From Chryseobacterium gotjawalense (GTDB lineage Bacteria > Bacteroidota > Bacteroidia > Flavobacteriales > Weeksellaceae): a DNA stretch of 64,000 bases. The stretch lies in contig NZ_CP124855.1 of the NCBI RefSeq assembly GCF_030012525.1, positions 2,604,001 to 2,668,000 of the forward strand, in the 5' to 3' direction. Under the pieces are notes generated by a model, which ran no database searches, had not been told where the DNA came from, and was given only the letters and a program-made list of their open reading frames with translations. The position numbers and the translations under genes are program-made. Positions 61,887 to 64,000 of the stretch are shown here, piece by piece. Numbering within the stretch: the first letter of the stretch is position 1; each line of letters starts with the position of its first letter.

Positions 61887-62085
61887 TTAATCTGCGATAC
61901 CAAATTTTTTGACTTCTACTTTCTTTTACTTTAAGAACGAAATTTTCTAAAGTTTTCACAATACCTTCTTCTAAGTTTGCAGTCTGCACATTGTAATCAA
62001 TTTACATATTTTGAGGAAGTACGGTGTCTTGCAAGGTCTTGTTCTGGCCTGGCTTTTTCCCGTCCTGAAATACCTGTTTTTTCAT
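61887..62085 (-). pseudogene. Decayed paralog of the 3' end of the surface-protein gene at 62490
   Basis: On the minus strand the translation aligns without gaps to the C-terminus of the protein at 62490-64000: 'TLQDTVLPQNM', stop, 'IDYNVQTANLEEGIVKTLEN' and 'FVLKVKE' against 'SLESQVLQKNV', Tyr, 'VDKNIESAVAEQDVVKILEN' and 'ILLKVKE'. The Tyr codon has become TAA, and after KVKE a frameshift is needed to read 'VEVKKFGIAD' and the stop at 61887. It begins at an ATG (62085) only three bases from an inverted-repeat element. It cannot make the full protein end. Confidence 0.75.
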
Positions 62086-62087
62086 TT

Positions 62088-62360
62088 AGAGCCTGGTTAA
62101 ATTTAAATAAAACCACAAAGTCACAAAGTTTAGAGAAATCTTAATTATTCTTCATTCCTTAATGTTGAAGAATAAGCGATCAATTCTATTTTTTTTAACC
62201 ACAAAAAGTCACAAGGTTTAGAGAAATCTTAATTATTCTTCATTCCTTAATGTTGAAAAATAAGCGATCAATTCTATTTCTTTTAACCACAAAGGAGTCA
62301 CAAAGGTTTTGAATCTTAAAGTTTAAAGAGCTTAAAAATAAAATAGTTTAAACAGGCTCT
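62088..62360. repeat. 273-bp element with 16-bp inverted ends, containing tandem repeats
   Basis: The ends AGAGCCTGGTTAAATT (62088-62103) and AGTTTAAACAGGCTCT (62345-62360) are inverted copies with two mismatches. Inside are the tandem copies at 62111-62284. No transposase is encoded, so it resembles a MITE or an IS remnant. I see no clear target duplication. The rest of 61682-62489 holds the YceI promoter, the gene remnant and about 130 bases with nothing recognised. Confidence 0.6.
62111..62300. repeat. Tandem repeat, about 87 bp, 2.2 copies
   Basis: Units start at AACCACAAAG (62111), AACCACAAAA (62197) and AACCACAAAG (62285), spaced 86 and 88 bases. Copies one and two are nearly identical over AGTTTAGAGAAATCTTAATT and CATTCCTTAATGTTGAA; the third is cut after about 16 bases. 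Confidence 0.85.
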
Positions 62361-62489
62361 TGGTAAAATTGTTTGTTTTTAATTTGAGCGCAAAGAATCA
62401 CCGTGAATAATTGTGAGATGGATTTATGATCAGAAACGCGGTTGTATCTAAATCCGCTTTTAGCATGCTGTTGATTTTAGATAGGTCTC

Positions 62490-64000
62490 TTACTGGATGC
62501 CGAATTTCTTTACTTCCACTTTTTTCTCTTTTACTTTGAGAAGGATATTTTCAAGAATTTTTACCACGTCCTGTTCGGCAACCGCAGACTCAATGTTTTT
62601 GTCTACATAGACATTTTTCTGCAATACCTGGCTTTCCAGCGAGACGTGATAGGTTCCTAAAGGGATATAGGCCGTGTATTCCCCTACGGCGTTGGTGTAG
62701 AAAGTAAATATTTTGCCGGAGGTGTTTCTGAAAAGAACCGGTATTCCCGCAAGATGCTCCTGAACCTCATATTGAGTTTTCGACGTTTTCTCATAGACCA
62801 CCTTGCCTCTCATGATGCTGGTTTTTTCCAGCGGAAGCGTGAGGAATATTTCTTTCTGCTGAAGGTCTATTTTGCTGGCATCGCCATACCAGTCGTTCTC
62901 TACTGATTTTACCTTATATTCACCGTAAGGCACCTTGCGGTATCTGATGTTGCCGTCATCGCCGGAAATGAAGATGGTATTGTTGATTTTTACTTTTACG
63001 CCCCTGGCAGGTTGGTCGGTTTCCGGATCGTAAATATTATTATTGTTAAGGTCATAGAAGGTGAAAATCTTGATGCTTCCGTTTTTATATTTCACGGTTT
63101 CATCACCTATGCTGGGTAAATCCTGAGTGACTCCCAACTGGTAATAATTATTTCCCGTGCGGAAACCGTTTCGCGAGTAGATGCTGTAATTATAGCTGCC
63201 AAAGATTTTCGTCGCGCGGAACAGGCGGTAATCGAAATTGGAGTTGAAGGAAAAGCTGTTTCCTGACTGAGTGTCGAGATTAGCCATGGTACTGAGATTC
63301 AGATTCAGCTTATTGTTCAGGAGGATGAGCCGGTAGGTCGCTAAGGCTGAAAGTTTTTCGGTGTCAGAACTTAGATCGCCATTGCGGTTTCCTTCATAAA
63401 GCATGAAATTTCCCCGCTGATAGTTGGTGCTGAGCATCAGGTTCATGTGCTGCAAGTTAGCCTGAAAACTGTAAATATGCTGCGGTTCTGTAATGTCCTG
63501 GTAGTACGAAATTCCCTGTGCGTAAGTAAAGGTGATTCTGTTTTTTTGGTCTGCTGTACTGTAGTTAAGTGTAGTGGCCAGCGAGGCAGAATTAAATTGT
63601 ACAGGCAACCGCGAAAAATAATCTCCAAGAAACACATCTGATTTTTCGGTGGAAAATTGTGAAATCATATTGACTCCAATTCTTTTCGCGATGGTAAAAT
63701 TAGAACCGAGCTCTGCCCGGTGCCTCTGCGTAAGCGAATTGAATTGGTAGAGCGGCTCAATATTTTTTGGGTCATACATATTAAGGCTGTAAGCTCCGTA
63801 AAGAGAGAATTTCTCAAAAGATCTGCTTACGCGCTGTTCAGAGACTGTGCTGCCCCGTTTAATTCCCGGATAGTAACCGCTGCTGTGATAATTGGCAGAG
63901 CTGAACGCATATTTGTCCCAGGTTTTACGGTAGTTAAGGCCTATGGATACCGAAGATTCTGCATTATTATCATCCGTTACGGATCGTGTATGACCATAAC
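62490..64000 (-). CDS. Large surface protein with barrel-like region and SdrD-B-like domain, 5' part outside window
   Basis: The minus-strand frame is open to the window edge; ATG 63779 is internal, since in-frame residues such as 'SVSIGLNYRKTWDKYAFSSA' precede it. About 503 C-terminal residues are seen. The first 330 alternate like outer-membrane beta-strands ('NRITFTYAQGISYYQDI', 'NLNLSTMANLDTQSGNSFSF', 'KIFGSYNYSIYSRNGF'). Next comes an SdrD-B-like domain ('IFTFYDLNNNNIYDPETDQP', 'ARGVKVKINN') and a carboxypeptidase-regulatory-like domain. It could be an usher-like or fibre-exporting outer-membrane protein. A decayed copy of its 3' end lies just downstream. Confidence 0.8.
   Translation of the reverse strand, partial: YGHTRSVTDDNNAESSVSIGLNYRKTWDKYAFSSANYHSSGYYPGIKRGSTVSEQRVSRSFEKFSLYGAYSLNMYDPKNIEPLYQFNSLTQRHRAELGSNFTIAKRIGVNMISQFSTEKSDVFLGDYFSRLPVQFNSASLATTLNYSTADQKNRITFTYAQGISYYQDITEPQHIYSFQANLQHMNLMLSTNYQRGNFMLYEGNRNGDLSSDTEKLSALATYRLILLNNKLNLNLSTMANLDTQSGNSFSFNSNFDYRLFRATKIFGSYNYSIYSRNGFRTGNNYYQLGVTQDLPSIGDETVKYKNGSIKIFTFYDLNNNNIYDPETDQPARGVKVKINNTIFISGDDGNIRYRKVPYGEYKVKSVENDWYGDASKIDLQQKEIFLTLPLEKTSIMRGKVVYEKTSKTQYEVQEHLAGIPVLFRNTSGKIFTFYTNAVGEYTAYIPLGTYHVSLESQVLQKNVYVDKNIESAVAEQDVVKILENILLKVKEKKVEVKKFGIQ

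Noticed and set aside
62111-62300. Possible CRISPR array
   Set aside because: Units are about 87 bp and contiguous, without separate repeats and variable spacers; no cas genes nearby. It is a plain tandem repeat.

Overview
The window looks like chromosomal DNA of a Bacteroidota bacterium of class Flavobacteriia, most likely Weeksellaceae (Chryseobacterium/Kaistella/Epilithonimonas group). The evidence is: AT-rich DNA; many copies of the Bacteroidota -7 box TAnnTTTG just upstream of starts; secreted proteins with type IX secretion (T9SS) type A and type B C-terminal signals; Bacteroidota-only families (DUF6452/DUF6048, DUF5117-type proteases, DUF4252, DUF2807, DUF4407, DUF6759); and A-rich sequence rather than strong Shine-Dalgarno sites before starts. 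I saw no rRNA, tRNA or CRISPR array. Assignments rest on reading motifs by eye; no database search was run.

Layout. 1-6.3 kb: tail of a thioredoxin-fold protein, a small membrane protein, rlmD, a large metzincin-like protease and the DUF6452-DUF6048 pair. 6.5-12.2 kb: a T9SS-secreted reprolysin-like protease, a carboxypeptidase-regulatory-like protein, trmB and a DUF6759-type protein. 12.2-14.6 kb, minus strand: rpsB, rpsI, rplM and a small membrane protein. 14.7-17.2 kb: three unrecognised envelope genes (two lipoproteins and a barrel-like protein). 17.3-23.1 kb: the fused acyl-CoA mutase icmF, a beta-lactamase-family lipoprotein and a pirin. 23.3-30.6 kb: an M16 protease, an orphan T9SS tail, a fatty acid desaturase, ruvC, a lipoprotein and an M43 protease. 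30.8-34.5 kb: a DUF4407 protein, then the operon nirK - FGE-like lipoprotein - SCO. 34.7-39.1 kb: coaE, an MBL hydrolase, ruvB and an MFS transporter, separated by two kinds of dispersed repeat. 39.2-45.8 kb: hutI, a DUF695 protein and a phenylacetate-degradation run paaB-C-D-G-H-I with no paaA at its expected place. 45.9-48.3 kb: a higB remnant with higA, and an IS1182-family insertion. 48.3-51.4 kb: an ECF sigma factor operon with DUF4252/DUF2807 proteins. 51.5-64 kb: guaB, a large T9SS type B protein, an NPP-type phosphodiesterase, a zinc alcohol dehydrogenase, a cytoplasmic alpha-amylase, a YceI protein, a decayed gene end with an inverted-repeat element, and the 3' part of a large surface protein.

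Together the genes suggest an aerobic heterotroph that digests external protein and starch, degrades aromatic and branched-chain substrates, and can reduce nitrite. The most interesting unexplained items are the nirK-linked FGE-like lipoprotein that lacks catalytic cysteines, the unrecognised lipoprotein/barrel trio at 14.7-17.2 kb, two copies of a hairpin-containing intergenic element at 36.5 and 48.1 kb, two copies of a 141-150 bp inverted-repeat element at 35.4 and 37.8 kb, and the remnant/repeat complex at 61.9-62.4 kb.
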